In this document: positions 23,501 through 40,950 of the stretch, piece after piece | Position numbering within the stretch: the stretch's first letter is position 1 | How the letters are laid out: each line of letters begins with the position of its first letter | Assembly: GCF_010183535.1 (NCBI RefSeq) | Contig: NC_071329.1 | Coordinates: 15,700,879-15,764,878, forward strand | From: Caenorhabditis remanei | Taxonomy: Eukaryota; Nematoda; Chromadorea; Rhabditida; Rhabditidae | Direction: 5' to 3' | Length of the DNA stretch: 64,000 bases | Notes under the pieces: model-generated | What the model saw: the letters and a program-made list of their open reading frames with translations, nothing else | Databases searched by the model: none | What the model was told of the DNA's origin: nothing | Translations under genes and position numbers: made by a program

Positions 23501-24589
23501 CCACTTTCCTTCAGTTGGATCTTCAGCTGGATTATCTATGGAGAATCTAACGACAGTCCTATCCCTAGATAGATTATGCATTGGGAACGATCGACTATCG
23601 AACCGCCCATTTGTGATCGAGTTGGCCGCGGCGTATCCCATTAAAACGCATGTCTCCATTATTTCCGTTGGAGTGTTCTCGGAATATATGCTAGTGGTGT
23701 CGATGTCGAAGGCGTCAACCCCTATACTGAAGGCATCTGTGAGCCTCGGTGACTCCTTGAAATCGTACACCGTGCCAAGGGAGTTCGGGTACTGATGAAT
23801 CCTCGAGCACTTGTAGATCAAAGAGTTCTTATGCTCGGCGCGGTGTTCCAGCGTGAAATTTGAGAACATTTTCTCTGGAACAAACGCTGTCCCAGTATAC
23901 ATCTTACCTGGGACAAGAGGGAATGAAGTCGGATTCAGTACATTCATCACTTCGCTTTGCTCCTTCACAACAGCAGTCCCATTTGCCAACACTGAAAACG
24001 CCACGTCGGTCAAAGTGATTCTTGGGAAGACTTGTATTTGAGTGGCCATCCAGATACATTCTCCATCCATTGCCGACTGGAACACATCATATGCCTTGAA
24101 ATCTCTCATTCTCGCCAATCCAGATACTCCAATCATATCTCCAAGATAGAGTCTTCCAATAACACTTGTACCTCCGTTCTCTCGTGCCACCGTCCTATCA
24201 TTGATCTCTATGAATCGAAGATCTCCACGATGGGTTCCGTGAATGTTGACGTGGCATGCCGTGGCAATGTATCCGTATTTCTTCTCTGCAATCACTCGAT
24301 AGAATGCATACGTGTCGCGTACACCTTGACAGCATGTTACAGGATACGCTTTTGTTCTGGGCTTATTCGGGAATTGAGTGTAGACCAAGTTTTTCCATTC
24401 CAAAGATGCCGTCGCGAACTTCAAGGCCTGCTCGTGAGTGTAAGCTCTCGATATAGTTTGAAAGTAGGATAACGGTTCCCCTTTTTTCCTCATTTTAGGA
24501 GGTACGATGTCCTCGTAGAATGGAGTGAGCACATTCTTCTCACGTTCTGTTTTTTCAACGGCAGGCTTCGAAAAGTATGATGAGAACAT
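20522..24589 (-). CDS. UPF1-like SF1 helicase with Arg/Gly/Asn/Gln-rich tail (copy 4)
   Basis: The first coding exon 24589-21722 (956 residues) carries the full helicase core: GCSPFGCGKS, DEASQ, GDIEQLPP, YRCSPR, VDAFQGSE and NVAMSRG. In-phase exons follow at 21674-21519, 21472-21383, 20971-20855 and 20809 onward, with GTAAGT/GTGAGT donors and TTTCAG/TTTTTAG acceptors. They encode a tail rich in Arg, Gly, Asn and Gln (for example RGRGRRGRQRG), not the coiled coil and RING of the other copies. RG-rich tails commonly bind RNA; that role here is inference. The 3' end is unsure: the last exon either stops at 20522 or is spliced at 20723 (GTTAGT) to an unseen exon. TTTTCAG lies 17 nt upstream of the ATG, a likely spliced-leader or intron acceptor. 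This is the most diverged of the four copies. Confidence 0.88.
21041..21360. repeat. palindromic MITE inside a tail intron of helicase copy 4
   Basis: The imperfect inverted ends contain TGTCATGGAGTCAGTTTG and its counterpart ending GACTCAATGACC. It fills most of the 411-bp intron 20972-21382. A related element lies at about 51907-52490. Confidence 0.65.
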
Positions 24590-27500
24590 GATTGATTATG
24601 TGCAATCTGAAAATTCAGAGTTAAAAAAACATTAATTTGAAGTGAGAAGAAACGAATGAAAAAAATGCGGGAAGTGAGAAAAAACTATAGATTTTATATG
24701 GGAGTCGAGCCCTCCTCGTATAAAAAAATTTTGCTAATTATCCGGGGAAAAGAATGATAATTGGCACTGATCGCTTATGAATTTCTGTCTGGGAAATCGC
24801 ATGGCTACAGTATACTCACCGAAAATTAGAATATTATAGTTATAGTATAGGTTTTAGAAAATAAAAAACACCGATGTATTTCTTTAGCTATCAGACACTA
24901 GTGGCAGTTTATATAAACTCATTTAAGGATGAGCAACGGAAAAGGTTATCGATAAGGAGGGCGGGAAAAAGAAATGTGACAATTCTAGAAGCGAAGAAGG
25001 AAAACATGATGAAATCAGGTGAAGGGAAACAAAAATCTTGAAAAGAAAAGTTTTTTCCATTGGTTGACTATTGGTTGATACGATTACAATTTGATCTATG
25101 CAGTTATTTTTTAGTAGATCAATATATTCAACTTGCCCAGGTTTTACTATATCTATAGGCCTACTAGGTATTACGGTTACTTTAAGTTTACGTCAAAAAT
25201 CAGATTATTCTGGAATTAATAGGTGTATGTGTCCGATGATTCATAACTAATTTGAAAAGGAGTGTCAACTGATAAGAGATTGCCATCCGAAATTGTTGAG
25301 GACAACAACTTTGTAAGGGAGAGATAGGAAAAGAATGAAGAATGAGTACTCGGAAGGCAGAAAAATTACAGAAGGCAAAATCGGGCTTCACATGAAAGGA
25401 GAGATGGGAAATTTGACTTTCGATAATGAAGAAGAGAAGTTATAAGAAAAAGAGGAAATTGAGAGATTTTCTTTTAAAAAAAGATTTCATAACCTAAATT
25501 TTGCAGATCTTCTGAAAAACATATCTTAAGGACTCAACGAAAACAAACAACAGCTAACTGGGAAACGGAATACTGAATTCAAAAAAGTACAAACACACTT
25601 TAGAAATGATTGACACTATATGACTGTCCCGTTTCAAGAGAACAAAGAAGCCGATAAGAAAGTCATAAAATTCTGATAATAATTCCCACGTTTTCACTAG
25701 AGGTTGGTAGTTTGCCGCCGAGGGATACACAAACAAAAAAGGAGAGAGAAAAAGCGAGAAGCCAAAAAACAACATTTTTCAAAAAAAAACAGAAAAAGGA
25801 AACTGGTGGAATATACCTTTCGGAGAGATGAAATCGGAAAAAATGGAGAATTAGAGAAAATTGGAATGACAGAAGGCAGGTGCCAGATGATCGAAAAGCA
25901 CTTGTATATTTTTGTGTCCAAAAATATTTTTACTTTTTTATCGTAAAAGTATTAGCCGAGCATTTGTATCACAACTGCGCCCCATCGAAAACGAGTGTAT
26001 CGACGAGAAACGCAGAACTTTTTCTTGCGCGACTCAGATTTTCACAGTTTTTGACCTATTTTTTGCTATTTTTCAAAAGTTTTTTGTTAATAATTATGAA
26101 AAACAGCAAAAATAGGTCAAAAACTGAAAATTCTGCGTCGATCGCCGATACTCTCTAGTTTGCGGTGGGGCGCGGTTGTAAGAGGGGTGAACTGCTGTAA
26201 AAGTAACTTTTTGAAAAAAAAACTTTCCAAATATCATATTTAGAAGAATTTCCAAATAAAAACTATCAGACAACTCCCAAAACTTGAGTGATATGGAAAA
26301 AAGCAGAACAAAATTGAACTGGTAAAGAAATATTTCTAGAAATCTAATAATTCAGTTAGTACATTTTTCGTAATATCAATAGTTGTCACAGGTGAGAAAA
26401 TGCGATAAACGGGAAGAGGAGACGGAGAAGAGACGGAGAAGGGAAAGACAAACACAACATTTGAAAAGGAAAGGATGAATTCGAAAAGCGACGAAATTGA
26501 AATGGAAACAAAATGGTATTGATTTTCTGACCTAGGATTTCTTTGGGTTTCTAGGCCACAGGTTTTAGAATTGAAAACCTTCAAGAATTAGTGTAAAAAC
26601 CTGATTATTTTTGGAAAACTGAAAAAATAAATAAATAAAAAATACTTCCAAAAATTGGTTCGAATCGAATTGGTGTCTCGAGAAGAAAACGGAGAGAATG
26701 GGGAAAATGTTTGACATTGAAAACTGCGTCGAATACGAATTGAAACCAGAAAGAATCGGTCACTCGTACGGAGAGAAATGAGGGAAAAACGGGAGAAAAA
26801 CGAGTGGTCTCCTCCTCCTCGTTCTCTCCCGCATCTTCGTTCGTCTCTTTCTCTGCGTCTCTCGTTTTTTCGTTGTCTCTCGTTAGGCAACGTCGTCTTG
26901 CTCAGCCTAACAGCAGGACTATAAAAGGAGTGCGAATCGATGGGAATATTGAGTTTTTTGTGGGTTACATTGGTTTTAGAGGGGGTAATCCAGATGATAT
27001 ATGGGTCTTCTACAAGAACGGTGTCCGCTGTGTTGTGGGAAACAGATGAGTAAATAAAAAAACAAACAGTGGAGAGCAGGCAGATGAGAATTGAAAAAAA
27101 TGAAAGAAGATAAAATCGAATAGTTAGAAGTCAAACTCGGCGGAAGACAAAAGTTCGCAAAAGTTCGAAAAGTAACACCCGAAAAGAAAAACTATGAGAA
27201 AAATGTTTTGCAAGTTGGAAACCACTGGCGCCGAGATGGACGGCAGGTTTTTGATGGGTTTCTTTGCGGAGTGAAGGACAGGTGCGGGTGGACATCTGGA
27301 CATTATGACAGACAGACAGACAGACAAGTATTCGGATGTTTGACGAGACCAAAAAATCTGAGAAATTGAACATTCGGGAAGTTAATGAATGTATTTATCA
27401 GACTTACAAAATTGCGGCCCGGATTTGAATTTTTTCACTATAATTTTTATTTTGCAATACTTTTTTTCTGAAAATTAAGGCTGGGCCGGATAAATTCTGA

Positions 27501-28074
27501 TTTCGGTTTTTCAATCCAAGGAGACATCCGGAGATTCAGGCACACAGACAGACGAAAAAATTTCAGCGAGGGCGACTGGACGCATAGAAGACTTGTTCTA
27601 TCTCTGAAATTGGAAAATGTTGGAAAAACACCAAAAATTCGAGAAAAACCAAGAAAATCAAAGATTTGGGTTCCTAGGCCATCAAGTGATTTTCTAGGCC
27701 ACCACTCCAAAATTATTTTTTTTGATGACCAGGACATCCTGAAAGTGGAAAAACACCAAATTTTGAAAAAAACCAAGAAAATCAACGATTTGGGTTCCTA
27801 GGCCACCCAATTTTTTTCAAGAACTGAGAATTTCAGACATGTGAGAATCTTCATGTATCTACAATATGACACAACACCTGAAAATCGAATCAGCTTTATT
27901 GCATTTATTCAGAAAAAAACTCAAAATTCCAAAAATATATAATTTCAAAAATACTAGAAGAAATATCAGAAAGATACAAATATAATATATTCAGTGCAAT
28001 TCCGCTCTATCGTACATCCTTAATCTTATAAAAGGAAACCCGGTTTTCGAATGAAATATTGAAACTTAAATAGG
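24590..28074. other. 3.5-kb intergenic region, no supported gene
   Basis: AT-rich spacer between helicase copy 4 and the kinase 3' end. It holds a palindromic element at about 25950-26195, a CT-rich stretch at 26800-26890 with a TATAAAAGG-like sequence near 26921, and a short GACA repeat at 27307-27325. Open frames here lack splice borders and coding character. Confidence 0.45.
25950..26195. repeat. inverted-repeat element with long stem
   Basis: The arms TTTTTGACCTATTTTTGC-like and GCAAAAATAGGTCAAAAA face each other, and the outer parts (CAACTGCGCCCC / GGGGCGCGGTTG) also pair. It looks like a MITE distinct from the TATTAGCTC family. Confidence 0.6.
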
Positions 28075-33586
<5,512 letters not shown>

Positions 33587-35057
33587 AATCTGATTCAACT
33601 TCCTACATGAAAAGAAAAAATCTGATTTTCCGGAAACAGAAATCTTTTTGAGTCAGTTTCCATAAAAAATTAGACACCTTCTTCCTGTTTTTTATCATCT
33701 TTTTTCTCACCGAATTCAAAATGCGAACGAAAAAAAAATTAGGATGACTCAATAGACTACTGTTGGACTACGGTAGCTAAAACAATGACTCTGCTGAAAA
33801 AAGGAAGTGAGAGCAAAGAATGAGCAAGTCATTAAAAAATGTGTGCAAAAAATATATGAATATGAGAAATGAATATGGAGGAGGAGAGGTGTCAAGTTTC
33901 AATGAGAGGAAGAGCAATGCACAAATGGAAAAGAAGAGGAAGATGTTAATTTGGAATTCGTCATTTTTGATTTTTGGTTTCAGAAATGGAAGAAATTTAC
34001 AGAAATTTAGGAAGGGAAATAATAATAAATAATAATTTATTACGATCATTGCCATCTGAAAGTATAGATTGGGGGTACTGTAGTTTTGAATTTGTGAATG
34101 CACCAAATCTTACGACAAAATGCAGAACAATTTAAATTCTACCGAAAAACGTCTGATAATAAACTGTGAGGAGTCCGTATTTTTTCTTAGAATAGGGCTA
34201 GGACTCAAAAATAGCACATTTCAATTTTAAAACTTTTCTCATACCAGTTCCTGACATCCTATTCAGATTCTCCGTGTCAAAATACCCCTTCTCTAACTCT
34301 CATTTTAAGGAGTACTGTAGCTTCGTTTCAAATCTGTGCATACACCATATCTTACGACAAAATGCAGAATATTTGGAAATTGTTAAAAAACCGTCTGGAT
34401 ATAGGTAAGCGATCTCAAAGAGCTCGAATTTTGTATTAATCTTAACCCTAGACATCTGGATTTTCGGATATTTCATCGCTTTTATGGTGGGGCTCGATGT
34501 ATTTTAGAACAAATTAGAGTCTAAGAAAAAATTAAAAATAAGAGTTAGGCTGTTATAACAAAACAACCCTGACAATACTAGACTCATTTTTCAAAAAATG
34601 TCACATCCTCTGCTTGAATCATATGCCGGATAGTTAATCCGATTAAATCTTTCTCAGTTCTCTCAAATGTCATTTTATTCTAGACAAAACAAAACAAGGA
34701 GGTGTTCCTCAGAGAAAACAAAGAGACAATGAATCATATTACAGGAGGGGGATTATAGATAATTAGTTAGTTGAATTGAGATCCTTAGAACATTTTGCAG
34801 ACATTTGAGAATTGGTAGAAGAAGATTATATTGTGACTATCATGTGAAAGGAGGAGTGTGCAAAAGATGAAAAGATTACTAAAAACATAATAATAATAAG
34901 AGGAACATTCAAATCAGATAGAGTGTTTTGGTGGATTCGGAGATTTTGGAAAGGTTGGGAAAGCTTTTTTTTCTTTTTCAAAATGTCTGAAAGCTGCTTA
35001 AATTGACTCCTCATGGGGTCTTCGAGTGAGAACTAAAATCAACCGCGCTTGAAAAAA

Positions 35058-35671
35058 CCATACTTGTCAAGGGCCGGGCCGGGCCGGGCTTTTTTTTCAA
35101 AACTTCAGGCCCGGCCCGGCCCGGCCCAAAGCCCGGCCCGGCCCCTCAGGCCCGTCTTTTGGAGGGAATTTTTTTTTCAAATTTTTTCAAATTTTTTTTC
35201 GAATTTGAGTAAAGATGGACTAAGTTCAACTTTGACTTTTTCATAGAATAATGTATGTGTGTCTAAATTCATTTTCATATCGAAAGAAAATTTTCAAAGA
35301 ATTTTTTTCAAGTTTTATAACATAATTACTTTCGCCATTTTTTTATTGTTTTCTTCCACGGCTACAGAAATGCCCAAACTGTTTCGCCGCTTGATCTCTG
35401 CGGGGTTTCGACCGAATTTTTATATTCTTTCGATATGGAAATGAACTCACGAAAACACACAGATTATTCTGGGAAAAAATCAGATTTGACCTCAGAGTTT
35501 TTTATTGCCGGAGGCGTCTCGCTGAAAAATTCAGTCAATCTTTCGAAAAATATACTAAATCATCGTGAAAAAAGTATAAAAAACGAGTAAATTGGGAAAT
35601 TTTTCCTCAGGAAAAATTGAATTTTTGGGAAAAATTTGAAAAATTTTCTCAACCTCATTTGACAAGTATGG
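35058..35671. repeat. inverted-repeat element with GGCC-rich end
   Basis: The ends CCATACTTGTCA and TGACAAGTATGG are inverted repeats. Just inside the left end are repeated GGGCC/CCCGG blocks that can fold back on each other. A related element with ends ACCAGACTTGTCA/TGACAAGTCTGGT is at 60801-61068. Confidence 0.65.
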
Positions 35672-38168
35672 AAAAAACGCACGACAGTCGAAAAACTGAC
35701 TAAAAATGCGGGAAAAATCAAAAAGTGGTCGATTAAATTGCGTATCACAATGCCACAACGAAAAAAAAATTAGATTTTGAATCCCTCCAAGTCTAGTGGA
35801 GCGCGTTCAATTTCGTAATCACCTTCAGATCCTCCTAATTTTTTCGAATCTTCCAGAAAATTCTAGAAAAATTAAAGTAAATTAAAGCCTGATCCCTCAG
35901 AGTTGCTCAGTAATGAGCACATGTCCTTGATCCGTTTCAAAAGATGCGGGGATTAGGATTTAGGGTCTAACAATTTTTGAAAAAAGTGCATCGCATTTCG
36001 TAAGATTAAATTTTGAATCAAATTTTGAAAATGTGAATTGAAAATAAAACGTCTCGTTTTGAACCTGAGAGCTGTAAATCGGTTTCAAACTTGGTTCATC
36101 GAAACAAAAATCTTTAAGCCGCGCCCATTTCCAAACCTACGGTAATTTCTCCCTCAAATCGACCAATTTTTAGTGCAAAAAAGAGTGATTTTTGAGCTGT
36201 CCCCTTAAAATGACCGTAACTCTATAGGGAGTGTTCGTACAAAAAAGTTGTGAACTGCAAAAATGAAGCTCTACTTTTGTTCTGAATGATCCATATAAAG
36301 TTTTACTGTGTGGGACAATCAGTGGTACCGTAACACCTCTGGTCATTTTCAACTGCCGAATTGTATATCTTACTGAACGATCCATATGCTAGAACACTTT
36401 CTGGAGTTCTGCTTTGAAAAGGGTTTTTAAAAAGGTTTTTTTCAGATAATTCTAATACCCGGAACTTTTAGCCCAGACAACAAGGGGACTTATCACAAAA
36501 CGAAAATGATTGGGCATAATCAGATTAAAAGAATTAAAGATGTGACACCAGTTTGACATATAGGCGGAAAAATTTGGAAGGAGGGGATATGAAAGATTTA
36601 CGGATAAAATGATAAGAGGAAAGAAGAAGAAGACTTGTTGAAGGCAGCCGTATTAGTTGGTTGAGAAAGGGGGGAATGTACATAATCTCTATCTCCCTGA
36701 GGGGGTGGAGCAGAAATCTTTCAGCTCATCTCAGATGAAGTGAAGAGAAAATTATCCATACATGACTTTTTGCATTTTCTAGATTTGAGAGGAGAACTTA
36801 AAAACTTAAAACATCATGTATTTTCCTTCTAGCTTCAATTCTGAAACGTCCGGTTCTGGAATTTCCTGAAAATCTTGTATCAGGAAATGTGAGTGAGTGT
36901 TTAATGCTCATTTTTGGAGCAGAGATCCCTCTTTTTTCATAATTTTCGAAAACTTTTAAAAGTGGACACATTACTTTTGTGTCCACAAAGATTATCTCCC
37001 CCCATGTACTAGAAGAAATGATACCAGAATGGAAATGGTCAGACATCGAAATATGGGCTTCTGGTCGGGGAGTTACGAAATTAGCAAAAGAGAATATTTA
37101 GGAAAACACTTTTTGACGATGGTTTTTGAGGGGTTAATTTTGCAGGCGGATAGATGATAAGTGAATATTTTTAGGGGGTCTAGTTGACGGGGGACCAAAT
37201 TTTTTGATTTTTAAAAAATTTTGCATTTTAATAAATCCAATTTCTTGATGCATAACTAGCTTTTGATTGAATTCTGAAGTATAGTCGAAAATTCGATATT
37301 TTCGGAAAAAAAAGTTCTGGCCGTTTAGAGGGAGCCGAACATAGGGGTGCCGGTCTAATCGAGTAAACTCGATACTTTACATTTTTGGTTTGGTTTTCTC
37401 ATTGTCTAGGTTCTAAGGTTTCCAAAGCTGTTCGGTCAATTTAGAAAACTAAAAAAAAATAACTTCGGGCCGGATTTGAATTCTCGAACTTTTTTCACTA
37501 CAATTTTTTCGCAAAAATCAAATTTCTGACAATTTTTCATATTTTTTAAAAAGTATGTATATTCCTCAAAAGCCTTTCAAAACTACAAAAAATTTGAAAA
37601 ATTTCGAAGAAAAATTTGATTTCTAAAGTTTCAGACTTTTCGAAATTTATTCTGGGGAAATCCGAAATTTCCTATTATATGAGGAATTCTAGATTCAGAA
37701 ATATCAGAAAACCAACATGAGCAACTTGACTGGAATTTTGATTCCGAGTAATATAGGTTACAAGAAAACCAGGGTCCAGTGAAAAAAATAATTTTCCTAC
37801 CAAGAATACCCATACATAGGAAAAAAATTTGATCTCCCTAACAAACCTATTCATTGTACATAACTTGTCTGGAATACGTGTGTATCATCAGAATACACTC
37901 TACATAAACACTCCCCCTCCCTATGGAACATGTCATTTGTCTGCTACTTATAACTAATTTTTGATGGATTTTTTTTGAATAGACAATAGTCAAATTGATG
38001 GGAACCAACCCGGCTTGCAACTGGAAAAGTTCAAATTGAAATAACTTGAAAATAGTATAAAAATGTATGTATATTTTTCGAAAAAGCCTATTGCCATGAA
38101 CCATTTCGATGGAATTCACATAGTCCGACTTTCGCATATTTTCACCGAAGGGTACTTGCAAGCCAAGT

Positions 38169-38311
38169 TATGAGCTCGGCACAGTTCTTACAACTACGCT
38201 CCACCGAAATCCATTTGAAAAATGTCTCTTTTTCTCTAACTCTCCCTATTTTGCACACTATTTTCTTTGGTTTCGGTAGAGCGTGGTTGCAAGTCCTGTA
38301 ACGTGCTAATA
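38169..38311. repeat. MITE, TATTAGCTC family (diverged)
   Basis: The ends TATGAGCTCGGCAC and ACGTGCTAATA with the CTCCACCGAAA / TTTCGGTAGAGCG arms match the family. Confidence 0.7.
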
Positions 38312-38844
38312 TCTGAAACTCTCACACTCCTCTCCTCATCCATAACAAATTTCACACCTTTTCCTCCTCTATTCATGCAAAAAGAGCATTATACATTTCT
38401 ACGTGAGTAGGCAATTAGCAGAGTATTTATATTCTAATTAAACGCATTCTCTGAAAACCAGATGAGCTGGAATTCATGTAAAGGTCAACTTTACTATTCT
38501 AGGAAATGTGCTTTTCCAATGATATTTTCAAAAAACCGGACATATGATAATGAAACGGGAGAATTTTTCGAAGTGATGATCCATTAAAACAAGGAGAATT
38601 AGAGAAAGTGAAGCTTGACAATACCCGGTTGTCATGGAAAAAAGAGAGAGAAAAAGAGTATCATCAAAAGATGAACACCGAAAAGAGAAAAATAGGGGAT
38701 CGGATATCAAAACATGAACAAAATAACAAAAAGGATCTCTCTTCCCCCCTATGGATGGGGGGAAGGAGGAGGGAAGGGAAAATATTATTTGTTTGGAAAT
38801 GGGGGGAAAGGATGAATATCAATATCAGAGTTGGGAAGGGCGTC

Positions 38845-39453
38845 TTTCATTGAGAAATTACATCCGGATGTCCAGACACCAGGTTCTTAAAGCATACGGA
38901 CTGGAAGAGTTGATGCTCAGACAGTTGATTGAAACTCTCACAATGGAAGTCATTGGAGATGCGACTTTCAAACGATCTATAGATTTGGTCACAGGATCTT
39001 TCGACTACGGGGAGTCTATTTTTGCAGTCAGAACTAGCTAAATATCTCTGCGAGCCGAGTTATGAGCTCTCAAACTTTTCATATTGTTAAGCTTTTTTGC
39101 GTGACAAATTGTGGGATATGTTTGGGTAGACATTCCGGCAGACCGCGTGCCACCCAAAAAAAGCTGAATCATAGAAAAAGTTTGACGGTTCATAACTCGT
39201 CCCACAGAAGGATTTGGCAGAATTTTATTTTAAATTCGGATTCTACGGACTCGAAAGTGTCAAGGGTCAAATTGTTGAGTCATTTGAAAGAGGACACTTC
39301 GAGAACTTCCCTTGTGAGTCATACATAGAAATAGCTGCAAAAGAAGGCGGAGCCTCCAGCCGGTACTTCCAGGAATCCTCTCTACAACTTTGGGGATACT
39401 GTAGCTCAAGTTTCACCAGCCAGATCTCTGGTATTCTCAGTAGATTCAGGTAA
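38845..39453 (+). pseudogene. unrecognised gene fragments beside the Pao insertion
   Basis: Two coding-looking segments: about 38845-39040 (includes LRQLIETLTMEVIGDATF) and about 39205-39453 (includes FYFKFGFYGLESVKGQIVE). A palindromic stretch with GAGTTATGAGCTC and its inverse GTTCATAACTC separates them. The amino-acid composition looks like globular protein, but there is no start with context, no clear donor or acceptor pair, and I do not recognise a family. It could be two exons or the remains of one gene. Confidence 0.3.
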
Positions 39454-39562
39454 TCGTTAACCTATAATAGAATCCACTAAAATTTACGCCAAATTAATAA
39501 AAATCCTGGTTCGAAAACCCTTTGTTTTCCTTTATAAATCGGAAACTCTAGAAAGATAAGAT

Positions 39563-40133
39563 TGTCGCGGAATTAATAGGTCTTAATTCACGACCTAGCA
39601 AGATACACCAAAGCCACACTAGCTCACACACTACACTATAGTCTCCACTAGACACCTCGCATTTACAACACTTACAATCTATTCTAACTATCGACGTGAC
39701 CCTTCCATCTCCCTTCTGGCAAAGGAAACTTCTGGCAATTCTACCGTATGACCGTGCCACTGGCCTTCGACCAACCGACCCGTCCTCTCGATGACCAGCT
39801 GCCCTACTTCTCAGTGCTTATAAGGAAGGAGAAGCGACGGAATCACCACTCTGCTCTGCTTTGCTCAGAAGCCATCGACTGCAACCGCCGTCAACGCTCA
39901 ATGGTGTCCACCGCTCCCACTACCGTCTCGGCTCCCAATCCGGCTCCGAAGTCTGCATCCACTTCTGGAAACATCCCGATGGAGGTCGACGAGGTCAAAG
40001 AGATTAAGAAGACGAAAGCTTCCTCTGATGGTTAGTAAGATTGTTAGTCTAATAAATGTGTTGACTCTATTTCTCTGTTCTGTTCTCGCACTCTTAGTCT
40101 GACGGGGTTCACCGGCCCTTTAACGTCGGAACA
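39563..40133 (+). repeat. 5' LTR of the Pao element
   Basis: 571 bp, TG...CA ends. TATAAGG lies at 39819-39825 and AATAAA at 40051-40056, which suggests U3 to about 39850, then R, then a short U5. It also contains a 95-codon open frame (39748-40035). Confidence 0.95.
39901..40030 (+). CDS. LTR-encoded first exon, predicted to splice to Gag
   Basis: An open frame (95 codons from 39748; likely start ATG at 39901, downstream of TATAAGG) runs to a candidate donor GTTAGTAAG after G40030, in phase 1. Acceptors at 42258/42259 (CCTTTTACAG) and 41140/41141 (TACATTCCAG) both keep the frame, leading into the basic N-terminus of Gag or into the zinc-knuckle protein. The peptide is Pro/Thr/Ser-rich, then Lys/Glu-rich (MEVDEVKEIKKTKASSD). 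An identical frame lies in the 3' LTR. The splice is inference from phase and consensus. Confidence 0.5.
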
Positions 40134-40205
40134 TGGTGCATCGACGGGGAATCGAACCCCGGCCGCCCGCGTGGCAGGCGAGCATTCTACCACTGAACCA
40201 CTGGA
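40134..40205 (-). other. reverse-transcribed tRNA-Gly (GCC) with CCA, 5' end lost
   Basis: TGG at 40134-40136 complements a CCA tail and is followed by the complement of tRNA-Gly(GCC) from base 40137 to 40201. The last bases at the tRNA 5' end are replaced by a short filler (TGGA) before an inverted LTR begins. An encoded CCA means the copy came from mature tRNA, not from a tRNA gene. Confidence 0.85.
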
Positions 40206-40673
40206 TGTTCCGACGTTAAAGGGCCGGTGAACCCCGTCAGACTAAGAGTGCGAGAACAGAACAGAGAAATAGAGTCAACACATTTATTAGACTAACAATC
40301 TTACTAACCATCAGAGGAAGCTTTCGTCTTCTTAATCTCTTTGACCTCGTCGACCTCCATCGGGATGTTTCCAGAAGTGGATGCAGACTTCGGAGCCGGA
40401 TTGGGAGCCGAGACGGTAGTGGGAGCGGTGGACACCATTGAGCGTTGACGGCGGTTGCAGTCGATGGCTTCTGAGCAAAGCAGAGCAGAGTGGTGATTCC
40501 GTCGCTTCTCCTTCCTTATAAGCACTGAGAAGTAGGGCAGCTGGTCATCGAGAGGACGGGTCGGTTGGTCGAAGGCCAGTGGCACGGTCATACGGTAGAA
40601 TTGCCAGAAGTTTCCTTTGCCAGAAGGGAGATGGAAGGGTCACGTCGATAGTTAGAATAGATTGTAAGTGTTG
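40206..40673 (-). repeat. inverted partial LTR
   Basis: Reverse complement of the LTR from its 3' end back to the ACACTTACAATC region, including an inverted copy of the 95-codon frame (40304-40591). It ends in the hexamer GTGTTG (40668-40673), which it shares with the forward LTR fragment that follows. Confidence 0.93.
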
Positions 40674-40743
40674 ACTCTATTTCTCTGTTCTGTTCTCGCA
40701 CTCTTAGTCTGACGGGGTTCACCGGCCCTTTAACGTCGGAACA
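40668..40743 (+). repeat. forward LTR 3' fragment
   Basis: The last 76 bp of the LTR, joined to the inverted LTR at a GTGTTG microhomology and ending in the normal LTR end GGAACA. Confidence 0.9.
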
Positions 40744-40817
40744 TGGTGCATCGACGGGGAATCGAACCCCGGCCGCCCGCGTGGCAGGCGAGCATTCTAC
40801 CACTGAACCACCGATGC
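40744..40817 (-). tRNA. complete retro-copied tRNA-Gly (GCC) with encoded CCA
   Basis: On the minus strand a 71-nt cloverleaf (40817-40747): acceptor GCATCGG / TCGATGC, anticodon loop with GCC, T arm CGGGG-TTCGATT-CCCCG, then CCA at 40746-40744. Both internal promoter boxes are intact, but no T-run terminator is near. It is best explained as a primer tRNA copied into retroelement DNA. Whether it is transcribed is unknown. Confidence 0.8.
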
Positions 40818-40826
40818 AACATGGTG

Positions 40827-40938
40827 CCTCTGATGGTTAGTAAGATTGTTAGTCTAATAAATGTGTTGACTCTATTTCTCTGTTCTGTTCTCGCACTCTT
40901 AGTCTGACGGGGTTCACCGGCCCTTTAACGTCGGAACA
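40827..40938 (+). repeat. second forward LTR 3' fragment
   Basis: It starts at CCTCTGATGG of the LTR, after a short AACATGGTG patch, and runs to the LTR end. It contains the GTTAGTAAG donor-like site and AATAAA again. Confidence 0.88.
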
Positions 40939-40950
40939 TGGTGCATCGAC
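40939..40950 (+). other. primer-binding site (tRNA-Gly)
   Basis: TGGTGCATCGAC follows the last LTR end and complements the 3' end of tRNA-Gly(GCC) including CCA. After 12 bases the sequence departs from the tRNA, so this is the authentic site. Confidence 0.85.

Larger units (their letters stand above)
33587..38844. other. 5.3-kb intergenic region with repeats, no supported gene
   Basis: AT-rich spacer. It contains a dispersed repeat around 34060-34380 (two copies of a segment with TCTTACGACAAAATGCAGAA), a GGCC-rich inverted-repeat element at 35058-35671, half of a TACAGTAC-type palindrome near 36140-36390, and a MITE at 38169-38311. No exon chain is visible. Confidence 0.45.

Noticed and set aside
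26804..27049. 81-residue plus-strand frame near a TATAAAAGG box
   Set aside because: Its first half translates a simple CT-rich stretch and there are no splice borders or recognisable domain.
40137..40201. ordinary tRNA-Gly gene
   Set aside because: The CCA is encoded, an LTR abuts the 3' end and an inverted LTR the other end, so it is a retro-copied primer, not a chromosomal gene.
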